A stretch of DNA of 64,000 nucleotides from Sideroxyarcus sp. (GCA_030651895.1 JAUSBR010000011.1:1-64000); one strand, 5' to 3'; counted from the stretch's first letter, positions 17,904 to 26,309 are shown. The notes: generated from the sequence alone by a model not told the origin. Made by a program: numbers and translations.

Positions 17904-18461
17904 ATGCTATTCGACGCTTACGAGCAAAAAGGTCTGCTGTTCAACATGAATTTCAAGGAAGCCAACGGCAGCTACGCCGCCTACCGCGGCGACCTGGTGC
18001 TGGAACTGGGCGAGGTCGGCGACGCGCACGGCCACCGCAAACCGCCCGTCACCACCATCAAGAACACCATCGTGCTGGCCGAAGGCGACAAGATCAAACT
18101 CTACGTCGGCAGCCTCGACGACCTGGCCGACCTGCCCAAAGTGCTCGCTTACTACAAGGCTGATTTTGCAGCGAATGTGCTGCTGATCCTGTTCGTGGTC
18201 AACATCAACAAACCGCTGGTGATCGAACACGAAGGCCTCTCCATCTCTGCCATCGGCATGCAGGAAGGCCTGATCTGGAACGAGCTCATCGACATCGCCG
18301 CGCTGGACAAGGGCGACTTCAAGGGCCAGTCCGCCTCGGAAAAGATCATCACCGTGTACAAGGCGCTGGGCGACTACAAAGCCAAGGGCGACAAGGTATC
18401 GTTCGACGAAGCGCTCAAGCGCACCGTCGAACTGAAGCGCGCGGGACGCGGTCCGGTGTGA
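17904..18461 (+). CDS. Conserved hypothetical protein under sigma54 control, nif-linked
   Basis: 185 residues. I start at 17904 (MLFDAYEQKG) because GGAG lies 6 nt upstream and the sigma54 promoter is close; an upstream in-frame ATG would overlap the promoter. The protein is soluble and acidic, without signal peptide or Cys clusters. Visible segments are GSYAAYRGDLVLELGEVGDA, FAANVLLILFVVNINKPLVI and DKVSFDEALKRTVELKRAGR. I do not recognise a family. Position directly before nifF and cowN and behind an RpoN promoter argues for a role in nitrogen fixation. Confidence 0.75.
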   Translation: MLFDAYEQKGLLFNMNFKEANGSYAAYRGDLVLELGEVGDAHGHRKPPVTTIKNTIVLAEGDKIKLYVGSLDDLADLPKVLAYYKADFAANVLLILFVVNINKPLVIEHEGLSISAIGMQEGLIWNELIDIAALDKGDFKGQSASEKIITVYKALGDYKAKGDKVSFDEALKRTVELKRAGRGPV

Positions 18462-18470
18462 TTTGTCGTT

Positions 18471-18498
18471 GCCGATTGTGAGGTTCGCGACAATCGGC
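18471..18498. terminator. Hairpin after the unknown nif-linked gene
   Basis: GCCGATTGT and ACAATCGGC form a perfect 9-bp stem around GAGGTTCGCG, 10 bp after the stop. No T-run follows, so it may be a processing or attenuation hairpin rather than a full terminator. Confidence 0.4.
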
Positions 18499-18519
18499 GA
18501 CACCAATCGCCTAAAACAG

Positions 18520-19144
<625 letters not shown>

Positions 19145-19154
19145 GAGTCCTAAC

Positions 19155-19460
19155 ATGGATGACCAGCAGCAGACTGATCGCGGCAGCGAGACCGACCGCT
19201 ACATCAGCTTCGAAGGCATAGACTGCAACGGCAACGCCACGCGCGTGATGGAGCTCATCGAGCGCAACCTTGCCGCAGCGCCGCAAAGCGCCCCGTTCTG
19301 GGAATACTTCATGGGCAAGCGCAAACCGCGCAGCGGCCCGCCGCCGGACGACCTGTTTCTGGTGCATTGCCACATCAACCAGATACGCGAACTGTTCGAG
19401 GAACGCGCCGATGCGGAAGCGCTGGCGTTTCTGCTGCGAGTGGAAGAGGAATGCTGTTAG
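19155..19460 (+). CDS. cowN: N2-fixation sustaining protein CowN
   Basis: 101 residues matching CowN throughout: RYISFEGIDCNGNATRVMEL, the aromatic WEYFMGKRKP, PDDLFLVHCHINQIRELFEE and the C-terminal double Cys EEECC. CowN binds nitrogenase and protects it from carbon monoxide inhibition. It follows nifF by 10 bp and is probably cotranscribed. The N-terminal extension (DDQQQTDRGSETD) is polar and variable in the family. Confidence 0.9.
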   Translation: MDDQQQTDRGSETDRYISFEGIDCNGNATRVMELIERNLAAAPQSAPFWEYFMGKRKPRSGPPPDDLFLVHCHINQIRELFEERADAEALAFLLRVEEECC

Positions 19461-19481
19461 AAAGACCCACCGGACCGGACC

Positions 19482-19817
19482 ATGAAAAAAATAACCCTCC
19501 AGCGACGCCTGAAAGCAAAGACACGCAGCCAGACCATGATCATCGGCGTCACCTGGTACACCGAAGAGACCTGGGCGCAGGTGAAGGCGACCGCGACCGA
19601 CCCGGAGTGTTTCGAGGATTCATTCGAGAAGTGGAAAGCCGTGGCGATCGCCGCGCGCCGCAATTTTCAACGCTCCGGCGTGCGCGCACTCGAATGCCTG
19701 ATCGTCCCCGCTGAATTTTCGGCATGGTGCGTGCAGCATGGACAGGAGAACAATTCGACTGCCAGAGCCGAGTTCGTCTCGGAGGTGCTGACGGCGGCTT
19801 ACGAAGCCAAAGCCTGA
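19482..19817 (+). CDS. Small hypothetical protein downstream of cowN
   Basis: 111 residues from 19482. The conserved-looking part begins at an internal ATG (19536, MIIGVTWYTEETWAQVKATA), so the true start is uncertain; neither has a clear ribosome site. The protein is soluble with EDSFEKWKAVAIAARRNFQR and AEFSAWCVQHGQENNSTARA. No domain recognised. Close spacing (21 bp) to cowN suggests operon membership. Confidence 0.6.
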   Translation: MKKITLQRRLKAKTRSQTMIIGVTWYTEETWAQVKATATDPECFEDSFEKWKAVAIAARRNFQRSGVRALECLIVPAEFSAWCVQHGQENNSTARAEFVSEVLTAAYEAKA

Positions 19818-19821
19818 CGCC

Positions 19822-20808
19822 TCAATCGAACTCGTCGTCCCCTTCGCCCTCACCCTCTTCGCTCAACGCCTTGCTGCGCTCTTCGTCTATGCCGGACTTC
19901 AGCTTGCCTGTTTCCGCAAGGAACTCGTCTATCGGGTGGTCGGCGGTCAGGTGCAATGACGGGGCGAACAGTTCGCTCATGTATGGCTCTTCCGCGAGCA
20001 TGCCGCGATTCTGGTAGTTGAATGTCAGCGTCAATGCCGAACCCAGCAGCATCAGCAGCACCGAGATGATGGCGTAGCGTCTGCCGTTGTTCGGGCTGAT
20101 GGTGACCAGATGGAAGAACACCATCCCCGCCGTGATGGCGATCATGACAGGGCCGCCGAAACGCGTCAGCGTCTCCAGCGAAAAGGCATAACCCGCCAGC
20201 GACAGCAGCAACGAAACGACTTCGATCACCACCATGCCGCTCGCCGCGATGAAGAGATGGCGGCCGAAGCGCGTCTGTCCGGCGAAGATGCGGTTGGCCA
20301 GGGTCCAGCCGCCGCTCCACACCAGGCCCGCGACCAGCATCCCCACCATCGCGGTGACATAGCGCACCGTTTCGGTCTTGTCGGTGTCGGTCAGCCAGGT
20401 GGTCTCCAGCGACAGCAACGCCAGCAGCACCAGTCCGGTCACTGCGGGCGGCCAGCCTTCCCAGCGATGGAAGGTGGTGTCGCGCATCTCATCCGCCACC
20501 GAGAAATCCGCCGAGCGCACGCGCAGATTGGTGTGCCCCAGACGGAAGACGGTGTTGCCGTCGATGGTCAGGCGCTCGCGGCGTTTACCTTTGTGCACCA
20601 CGCCGTTGCGGCTGCCCAGATCGAGCACATCCAGACTGCCCGCCTCGTTGCGGTCGATGACCACATGGTGCGCCGAGGTGTGCGGGTCATCCAGGATGTA
20701 GTCGTTGTCATAGCCCTGCCCGATGCGGATGGGCAAGGCATCCACGCGCTGGCGATGACGCACCTCGCCGTTGCGGGTCAATACTTCCACATAGAAAGGC
20801 GCGTTCAT
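19822..20808 (-). CDS. FHA-domain membrane protein
   Basis: 328 residues. An N-terminal forkhead-associated domain (residues 20-95: IRIGQGYDNDYILDDPHTSA, then LDLGSRNGVVHKGKR) binds phosphothreonine peptides. After residue 115 there are about five membrane helices (AVTGLVLLALLSLETTWL through YAIISVLLMLLGSALTLTF), with a polar acidic tail EEGEGEGDDEFD. Its start overlaps the protease gene stop by 4 bases. No kinase is nearby, so the phospho-partner is unknown. A membrane-signalling pair with the protease is inferred. Confidence 0.85.
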   Translation of the reverse strand: MNAPFYVEVLTRNGEVRHRQRVDALPIRIGQGYDNDYILDDPHTSAHHVVIDRNEAGSLDVLDLGSRNGVVHKGKRRERLTIDGNTVFRLGHTNLRVRSADFSVADEMRDTTFHRWEGWPPAVTGLVLLALLSLETTWLTDTDKTETVRYVTAMVGMLVAGLVWSGGWTLANRIFAGQTRFGRHLFIAASGMVVIEVVSLLLSLAGYAFSLETLTRFGGPVMIAITAGMVFFHLVTISPNNGRRYAIISVLLMLLGSALTLTFNYQNRGMLAEEPYMSELFAPSLHLTADHPIDEFLAETGKLKSGIDEERSKALSEEGEGEGDDEFD

Positions 20809-22109
20809 GGCTGCACCTCCCGGCTCGCTTGCTCAAGGAAGATGCGCGCGAGGCGCAGGCCGTTCTCGTAGGTGACGCCGCTGGTGTCGACGCGGGTCTG
20901 CAGACTCATGCGGTCACTGTCCGTGCTGGCGGTGAGCAGCGTGAAATCGTACAGCTCGGGAAACTTGCGGTAAGCGCGCACGCACAGCACCGCGCGCATG
21001 GGCAGCTTGCCGTTGGTCACGAACTGCTCAGTGCATTGCGGCGCGGTGTAGCGCGTGTCCTTGTGTCCGCCCATACTCTGGTTCTGGAACGAGCGGCTCG
21101 CCAGCGCGGCAAAACGCAGATCGCCCAGATCGATGCTCTGCAGCAACTTGTGCTCGATGGAGATGTGCCCGGTCTGCGTCTGGTTCGACACATACAGTGC
21201 GGATTCCATCGCGCAGCTCACCTGATCATAGGAATACGACTTGCTCTGTTTGCCGTTGGCGCGCCCCCAGCAGCGCACCTGGTCCGATTCCCACACCGGC
21301 ACGCGGTAGGGTTTCAGCTCCTTGAAGGTCAGCGGCGTCTTTTCCAGCCGCGCCATCATCGTCGCCTGATGATCCTGCAACTGCTTGCCCACCACCAGTT
21401 TGAAATCCTTGGGCACTTCTTTCTGCGCGGCAACTCTCTTCAACAGATCGCGCACATAACGCACCGGCACCAAAAAACTCACCAGCTCGCCGTCCAGACG
21501 TTTGGAGACGTTCACCCCCGCCACCTGCCCGTCCACCGTCACGCTCGGCCCGCCGCTCATCCCCGCATTGATGGGGCCGGTGAACATCAGCTGGTCGTAG
21601 AAGCTGCGGCTGATGATGCCGTTGTAGGCACCTTCCGAAATGGCAAAGCCCAGATCGAGCGGATTGCCCAGCGAATAGAGATACTGCCCCTGCACCAGCG
21701 TCGGCAACTTGTCCGGCACATTAAAGAAACCGCCGCCCCTGCGGTCGATGCGCACCACTGCCAGATCATGCAGCACATCCACCGCCAGCAGCTCCACTGT
21801 GCCGCGCTTGCCGTAGGTGTCGACATACTCGCCGACATAGATATCCGGCTCCAGCGCGATCTGCGACATCACGTGATAATTGGTCACCGCCAGATCGCTG
21901 TTGCCGATCAGAAAGCCCGACCCCACCGACGACTGCGTGCGCCCGTTCTTCAACAGCGAACGCAACTGCACGATATCGGCCTTGGCCTTCGAATAGAGGC
22001 GCTGCGCGGATGAGGAAGGAGTGGGAAGCTCGACTTTATCTTCGGCAGGCTCGGCCGCCGAAGCGTTGGCGCAGAACAGGGTCAACGCCAGAAGTGATCT
22101 GAGTCTCAT
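20805..22109 (-). CDS. Secreted trypsin-like serine protease (HtrA-like catalytic domain)
   Basis: 434 residues. Signal peptide MRLRSLLALTLFCANASA. The chymotrypsin-fold triad is visible: His in AVTNYHVMSQ, Asp in VLHDLAVVRID and Ser in INAGMSGGPSVTVDGQVAGVN. No PDZ domain follows; the C-terminal ~220 residues are of a kind I do not recognise, with a possible disulfide-rich stretch (RCWGRAN, DQVSCAMES). It would cleave periplasmic proteins. It is the promoter-proximal gene of a pair with the FHA membrane protein. Confidence 0.85.
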   Translation of the reverse strand: MRLRSLLALTLFCANASAAEPAEDKVELPTPSSSAQRLYSKAKADIVQLRSLLKNGRTQSSVGSGFLIGNSDLAVTNYHVMSQIALEPDIYVGEYVDTYGKRGTVELLAVDVLHDLAVVRIDRRGGGFFNVPDKLPTLVQGQYLYSLGNPLDLGFAISEGAYNGIISRSFYDQLMFTGPINAGMSGGPSVTVDGQVAGVNVSKRLDGELVSFLVPVRYVRDLLKRVAAQKEVPKDFKLVVGKQLQDHQATMMARLEKTPLTFKELKPYRVPVWESDQVRCWGRANGKQSKSYSYDQVSCAMESALYVSNQTQTGHISIEHKLLQSIDLGDLRFAALASRSFQNQSMGGHKDTRYTAPQCTEQFVTNGKLPMRAVLCVRAYRKFPELYDFTLLTASTDSDRMSLQTRVDTSGVTYENGLRLARIFLEQASREVQP

Positions 22110-22438
22110 GCGCGTCTTTCTTGGGTGAGGTTTGGGGTGGGGGGATTGTAGTGGTTACGAAAGGAAGTGGCAGCTAAAACTGTTCGTATCTGCACTTTCA
22201 TAAATCATCTAGTCTTCAGCTATCTAACCACATGAGACAGTCACGTTGTGTGCAATGCATGGCTGTTATTCGGCCATACCGGGCAATCAGGGTTGCGGTT
22301 TAGAACTTCCGCTATGTGCCAGAAGGAGACATTAGCGCCCGCCCGTACTATTATGCATATGCGGACAGACAAAAAAAGATGATTCACAGTTAATCAATTG
22401 GTTCTGGAAATGATGCGCGCCTCACTATTTTTAGTAAT
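22110..22438. other. AT-richer intergenic DNA at the left edge of the cassette array
   Basis: No supported gene. Base composition drops relative to the protease gene. An AAC-ending R''-like word (ATCTAAC near 22222) is present but too far from the R' word at 22466 for a normal attC. No integrase gene is seen. The block may be an eroded cassette. Confidence 0.4.
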
Positions 22439-22473
22439 ACGGACCGGTGCGTCCGTCTAATCACTGTTAGAAG
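22439..22473 (+). other. Right half of an attC-like recombination site (left boundary of cassette 1)
   Basis: A small hairpin, ACGGAC-CGGTGC-GTCCGT (22439-22456), is followed by the R'-type word GTTAGAAGGC (22466-22475). The expected crossover is between G22466 and T22467. The reverse complement, GCCTTCTAAC, is found at the end of the same cassette (22999-23008), as integron cassettes require. Confidence 0.7.
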
Positions 22474-22482
22474 GCTCGGGCC

Positions 22483-22998
22483 ATGGGCATTACCATTCAC
22501 TTCGAAGGTCAGCTAAAGGACGAAACTTCTCTTGATACCGTCTTGGCGCTGACACGCCGCTTCTGTGAAGAACGTTCTTGGCCCTTCGAGTCCATCAACG
22601 AATCGTGCATCACGCTAAATCGAGTACGTGACGAGAAAGACTGGGACTACATCGGCCCAACGAAGGGCATCGTCGTTCAGCCGCATGAGAACTCTGAGCC
22701 GTTCCGACTTGAGTTCGACAAAGACTATTACCTCCAGGAATACACAAAGACCCAATTCGCGCCGATTGAGGTGCACATTGCGCTAGTATCTCTCTTGCGC
22801 CAGTTGGAGCCCCACTTTGCCAGTCTCGATGTAGTTGACGAAGGCGAGTTCTACGACACAAACGACCAAAGCACTCTGGAAGGGCACATCAATCGCTGCT
22901 TTGAGGTGCTTGATGACTATCTTGCCCAAGAGGACAAGTACTATGGCCCAATCCGTCTTGCGAGCAAACGTATTGTGGATGTCATGTCACGTGACTAA
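22483..22998 (+). CDS. Integron cassette 1 ORF, hypothetical
   Basis: 171 residues, soluble, acidic (MGITIHFEGQLKDETSLDTV at the start; DEGEFYDTNDQSTLEGHINR near the end). I do not recognise a domain. The start lies 16 bp inside the cassette and the stop abuts attC (TAA just before GCCTTCTAAC), the usual tight fit of cassette ORFs. Codon use is less GC-biased than the flanking chromosome, consistent with acquisition. No promoter is visible inside the cassette. Confidence 0.75.
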   Translation: MGITIHFEGQLKDETSLDTVLALTRRFCEERSWPFESINESCITLNRVRDEKDWDYIGPTKGIVVQPHENSEPFRLEFDKDYYLQEYTKTQFAPIEVHIALVSLLRQLEPHFASLDVVDEGEFYDTNDQSTLEGHINRCFEVLDDYLAQEDKYYGPIRLASKRIVDVMSRD

Positions 22999-23079
22999 GC
23001 CTTCTAACCCTACGCTCAAGTTCGCTCCCTCCGGTCGCTGGGACGCGCTTTCGGCGCGCCCCTTAGCTGCACGTTAGCC
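22999..23079 (+). other. attC site 1 (integron)
   Basis: R'' GCCTTCTAAC (22999-23008), L'' GCTCAAG, a GC-rich hairpin (GACGCGCTTTCGGCGCGCC), L' CTTAGC lacking one base relative to the L'' complement (the extrahelical base typical of attC), and R' GTTAGCC (23073-23079). Total 81 bp. R'' pairs perfectly over 10 bp with the start of its own cassette at 22466. Confidence 0.85.
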
Positions 23080-23082
23080 TTC

Positions 23083-23724
23083 ATGAGCATGGTGCCATCC
23101 AAGACTCCTCCCGTGCCGCTGCGTGACTTCGAGAGAATTTCGCAGTCGATTCTTGGCATCCTGGTTGCCGAAAATGCGCACATCACCGCCAGTTGTTTGT
23201 TCTTTGGGGTCATCGGAGAATCAATCCTCAACAGGCATTACAAGCTGAAAGCCAGGGCTGTGGTTGGTTCTGCGGCCTTCAATCTTGGCGGCCCCAAGCC
23301 GATTGCATTTGCCAACCCTGAAGGAGAATCTGTCTCCGTTGGCGAAGAGAACTTTCATTGTTGGGTTGAAGCTAACGGTTGGTTCCTAGACTTTTCTTCG
23401 CTTGTGTATCCCGAGATTGCTGTTTCCCTCTGGGGGCAGCCATGCCCACGGATGGTGTTTCAAAAGCCATTGGTGAAATCCTCGTTGGCCATGTCTGAAC
23501 TTCAATCCCAAGGTGCGTTCTACTGCCGCCCTGATGACGCGCTGACCCAAGAAGCAATCGCTGGCTTTCGCAGCAAGTTGGCATACTCTGATCTTACTGA
23601 GATATGCACCGAGTGGTATAGAAAACCCCCGAGACAAATGCCCCCCATCGGTTTGGGCGACCAACATGGGAACGCGAAACCTGCGTTCCTTGCTCCGGTT
23701 AAGTTCAACGGGGTGTGGAGCTGA
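23083..23724 (+). CDS. Integron cassette 2 ORF, DUF2026-like
   Basis: 213 residues. It contains a Cys in a helix start (ASCLFFGVIGESILNRHYKL), a His in EENFHCWVEANGWFLDFSS and an Asp a few residues later, an order seen in transglutaminase/papain-like folds; I believe it matches DUF2026 but cannot verify. A second ATG (codon 3) is possible. The ATG begins 9 bp after the crossover point, so the ORF fills the cassette. Enzymatic activity is inference. Confidence 0.7.
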   Translation: MSMVPSKTPPVPLRDFERISQSILGILVAENAHITASCLFFGVIGESILNRHYKLKARAVVGSAAFNLGGPKPIAFANPEGESVSVGEENFHCWVEANGWFLDFSSLVYPEIAVSLWGQPCPRMVFQKPLVKSSLAMSELQSQGAFYCRPDDALTQEAIAGFRSKLAYSDLTEICTEWYRKPPRQMPPIGLGDQHGNAKPAFLAPVKFNGVWS

Positions 23725-23829
23725 CATGAAGGCTAACCCGCCGTTCGAGAGTGCCCGCCTGCAAGCTGCGCTTGCAGGTTCCCTCCGCGGCTTCGCCGCT
23801 CCGGCGGCCCCTCAACTAACACGTTGGGC
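23725..23829 (+). other. attC site 2 (integron)
   Basis: CATGAAGGCTAAC (23725-23737) is the exact reverse complement of GTTAGCCTTCATG at the start of cassette 2 (23073-23085), a 13-bp match. L'' GTTCGAG and L' CTCAAC pair with one extrahelical base. Two GC-rich inner hairpins (CTGCAAGCTGCGCTTGCAG; GCGGCTTCGCCGC) and R' GTTGGGC (23823-23829) complete it. Confidence 0.88.
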
Positions 23830-23844
23830 TTCTTAGATATTGAT

Positions 23845-24639
23845 ATGCCTCAAGCGACCGTTACACTCCTAGAAAACGCCTCAGTGTTTATCAATGAGGC
23901 TATCCGTAACGCTCGCAGAGCAAAGCGAGAGCCGAGATACTGGTCGTTTGCCATTCTTCATCTGATTCAGGGCTTGGAGCTCCTGATGAAACATGTACTT
24001 CAACTTCAGCACCCGCTTTTTATCTTCGAGAACATCGACAACCCCAAGAACACTGTCAGCCTGACGCTCTGCCTTGATAGGTTGAAAAACATTGCCAATA
24101 TTCCAATCGACGAGAAAGAGGAGCGCGCAATTAAACGCGCGAGCACTCAACGCAACAAGATAGTTCATCACGAATATGAACTAAACCCCGACTATTACCG
24201 CACTGTATTCGTCGAGCTGTTTGAGTTTGTGCATTACTTTCACGCCAAACACTTGTCGGGTGAGCTGCATGATCGAATTGATTCCAAGTTGTGGCGAACA
24301 GAAGCGGAGTTGTTAGCGCAATTCGACAATGAGTGGGTGACTTACCGAGGCAAGAAACTTCCAAGTAGCTTGCCCCTAGACATCGTTGTAGCACAGCGGT
24401 ACACGACCGTTCGAAAACCCACCAAAGACGGGTACAGTTATCTGCCTCGTGAAAGGTACTGCGGAGAGTATGGTACCGAGTGCCCTGACTGCGGCGTAAA
24501 CAATGGCGAGTTTCACACATCCTTCTGCGATATTGAGAGCTGCCCAAGCTGTGGTGGGCAACTACTGATGTGCCTTGTATCGCCGGAGGCCTGCAATGTC
24601 GAGTACTGGATTCCAACCCGAGGAAAAGGGCTGCTATGA
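23845..24639 (+). CDS. Integron cassette 3 ORF: HEPN-like protein with C-terminal zinc ribbon
   Basis: 264 residues from the ATG at 23845; an upstream TTG would straddle the crossover point and is less likely. The helical N-terminus (YWSFAILHLIQGLELLMKHV) with STQRNKIVHHEYEL carries the HEPN R-x4-H motif (R103, H108), the catalytic signature of HEPN ribonucleases. The C-terminus has CPDCG and CPSCG knuckles about 23 residues apart, a probable zinc ribbon. HEPN proteins are common in toxin-antitoxin and antiviral systems. No obvious antitoxin partner lies in the same cassette. Confidence 0.75.
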   Translation: MPQATVTLLENASVFINEAIRNARRAKREPRYWSFAILHLIQGLELLMKHVLQLQHPLFIFENIDNPKNTVSLTLCLDRLKNIANIPIDEKEERAIKRASTQRNKIVHHEYELNPDYYRTVFVELFEFVHYFHAKHLSGELHDRIDSKLWRTEAELLAQFDNEWVTYRGKKLPSSLPLDIVVAQRYTTVRKPTKDGYSYLPRERYCGEYGTECPDCGVNNGEFHTSFCDIESCPSCGGQLLMCLVSPEACNVEYWIPTRGKGLL

Positions 24640-24649
24640 ACTCAGAGTC

Positions 24650-24690
24650 ACCCAACCCGGCAGTCGAGAGGGGCGCCGCAAAAACGCAAC
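24650..24690 (+). other. Truncated attC (left half only), right edge of the cassette array
   Basis: ACCCAAC (24650-24656) resembles R'' and pairs over six bases with GTTGGG at the start of cassette 3. CCGGCAGTCGAGAGGGGCG resembles the L'' region of attC 2 (CCGCCGTTCGAGAG). No L' or R' follows before the next gene, so the site appears cut and the array ends here. Confidence 0.6.
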
Positions 24691-24732
24691 GCCACTCACT
24701 TTTACTTTTTGGCGTCACATAAAGGACACATC

Positions 24733-25485
24733 ATGGCGACTTTGACATCTTTGATTCCTGACGTGGATGTTCTTGTCTCGCTCGCTCCCGAAGAGTTGGC
24801 GGAAGTCGTCCTGCGGCTTGCGGACGAACACAAGCAAAATAGCCTCGCGCATCTCCAGTCCATCACGTCTCAGATTACAGGGACCTCTGGAGCAAACAAT
24901 GGTTATCCGCAGAACCGCCACAAAGACGCCGAGTTGGCTTTGGCAGAGGCGTGGAATTGGTTGCTGGTACAAGGATTGCTGATTCCCGAGCCTGGCTACA
25001 ACGGGAATAACGGTTTCATGCTGTTGAGTCGGCGTGCGCAAAGGCTTCTGGTCGACGGTTCCTTCACCACTTACGCCCGCAGCCTTGCGTTCCCTAAATC
25101 TCTCTTGCATCCTGCCATCGCAGATGAAGTCTGGCTCGATATCGTTCGCGGAGATATCGAGACCGCCGTTTTCAAGGCTTTTCGTGCGGTCGAGATTGCC
25201 GTCCGTGAAGCCGGCCATTTTTTGGATACAGACATTGGCACGGTGCTAATGCGTAAGGCATTCGATGAGGCCGCCGGCCCTCTTGCAGATCAAGGCCAGC
25301 CCAAGTCCGAGCGCGAAGCCTTGGCACATCTATTTGCTGGCGCGATAGGCTCCTACAAGAATCCGCACTCTCACCGTACCGTGACAATAAGCGATCCCGT
25401 GGAGGCTCAGGAGATGGTTGTTCTGGCAAGCCATCTACTGCGTATCATCGATAGCAGAAGGCAGCATGCTGCGGCGACGCCATGA
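24733..25485 (+). CDS. TIGR02391 (Ymh) family protein
   Basis: 250 residues from the ATG at 24733 (AAAGGA 7 nt upstream). The C-terminal domain, residues about 140-245, has the TIGR02391 pattern IETAVFKAFRAVEIAVREAG and AGAIGSYKNPHSHRTVTI. The helical architecture and N-x-HSHR motif recall HEPN-type domains, which is inference. The N-terminal half may recognise a partner or nucleic acid. The gene sits directly after the truncated attC and may have entered with, or next to, the cassettes. Family members occur on plasmids and in defence-rich loci. Confidence 0.75.
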   Translation: MATLTSLIPDVDVLVSLAPEELAEVVLRLADEHKQNSLAHLQSITSQITGTSGANNGYPQNRHKDAELALAEAWNWLLVQGLLIPEPGYNGNNGFMLLSRRAQRLLVDGSFTTYARSLAFPKSLLHPAIADEVWLDIVRGDIETAVFKAFRAVEIAVREAGHFLDTDIGTVLMRKAFDEAAGPLADQGQPKSEREALAHLFAGAIGSYKNPHSHRTVTISDPVEAQEMVVLASHLLRIIDSRRQHAAATP

Positions 25486-25610
25486 GTTGCGATGTCCGCT
25501 ACGGGACGGAAGCTGACTTATTCGACAACGTTCGCCACCGGCAGCAATGGCCGAATTTAAGACGTTTAGTACCAACATGCCGCCCCTAGCCCAGAGTAGA
25601 TATCGCAATT

Positions 25611-26171
25611 TCAGAGCTTTGTAGCCAAAGCTGCATCAGTTGCGACAACAAGGTCTTGAATGAAACGAATGTGCTTACGCAAATCATCTCGTGTGACGGC
25701 ATGAGGAGATGGTTGTCCGGCTATTGGTCGCCAAGACCTATGCGCAATGTCACCACGTTTTTTTGCGATCTTGTTTAGCTCGGCACGAGCTCGTGCTGGA
25801 TCATAGTGATTCCATTCCCAACTTTCAGTTATATCGAACCCGAGATATTTTTCAAAGATAGCCTTCACTCGATCTGCGCTTGGCGTATGGAAATACTTCA
25901 GATCATTCTCAAGTGATGATTTGTAAAATTGCGCCAAGCGATTTCCACTCGAATCCAAGCCCGCAATCCCGTCGGTTGCCTCTCTGACTCTATCCTCGAC
26001 ATAAGTTTCCAACGCTGCCAGCGCCATGACTAGGCTGGCTCGCTTAAGTACCTCCGCCTCAGGTGGCGGGGGCTGCTTGTTTAGATTATCAAATTGATTC
26101 AGAAGATCGATTGCATCTTGAATCGCATGCTCAAATGTTTGGTGCGCAGCTGATGACATCTGAAAGTTCAT
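25611..26171 (-). CDS. HEPN-domain protein (RiboL-PSP-HEPN-like)
   Basis: 186 residues, all-helical. KRASLVMALAALETYVEDRV is the typical first helix pair and IAKKRGDIAHRSW carries R-x4-H (R139, H144), the HEPN RNase motif. It is convergent with the TIGR02391 gene and near the integron array. No antitoxin ORF adjoins it. It is AT-richer than the nif genes to the right, suggesting transfer. Function as a toxin or RNase is inferred from the motif. Confidence 0.8.
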   Translation of the reverse strand: MNFQMSSAAHQTFEHAIQDAIDLLNQFDNLNKQPPPPEAEVLKRASLVMALAALETYVEDRVREATDGIAGLDSSGNRLAQFYKSSLENDLKYFHTPSADRVKAIFEKYLGFDITESWEWNHYDPARARAELNKIAKKRGDIAHRSWRPIAGQPSPHAVTRDDLRKHIRFIQDLVVATDAALATKL

Positions 26172-26254
26172 ATTGATTTTGGACGGCGAAGCTTAGACCG
26201 CAGCCCACAGCAAAGCAATATGCCAAACGGTCTAGTACTTTTGGAGATGTGGGC

Positions 26255-26286
26255 CGTTCACCCTTCGACGGGCTCAGGGCGAACGG
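26255..26286. repeat. REP-like intergenic repeat
   Basis: CCGTTCACCCTTCGACGGGC followed by TCAGGGCGAACGG; its ends are complementary (CCGTTC/GAACGG). One of about eight copies of this repeat class in intergenic DNA of the window. Confidence 0.8.
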
Positions 26287-26309
26287 AGTTGGAGAGTTGT
26301 TGGGGTGAT

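Noticed and set aside
22110-22466. attI site or integrase remnant left of cassette 1
   Set aside because: No intI reading frame on either strand and no attI-like simple site; only the R' word and a short hairpin are supportable.
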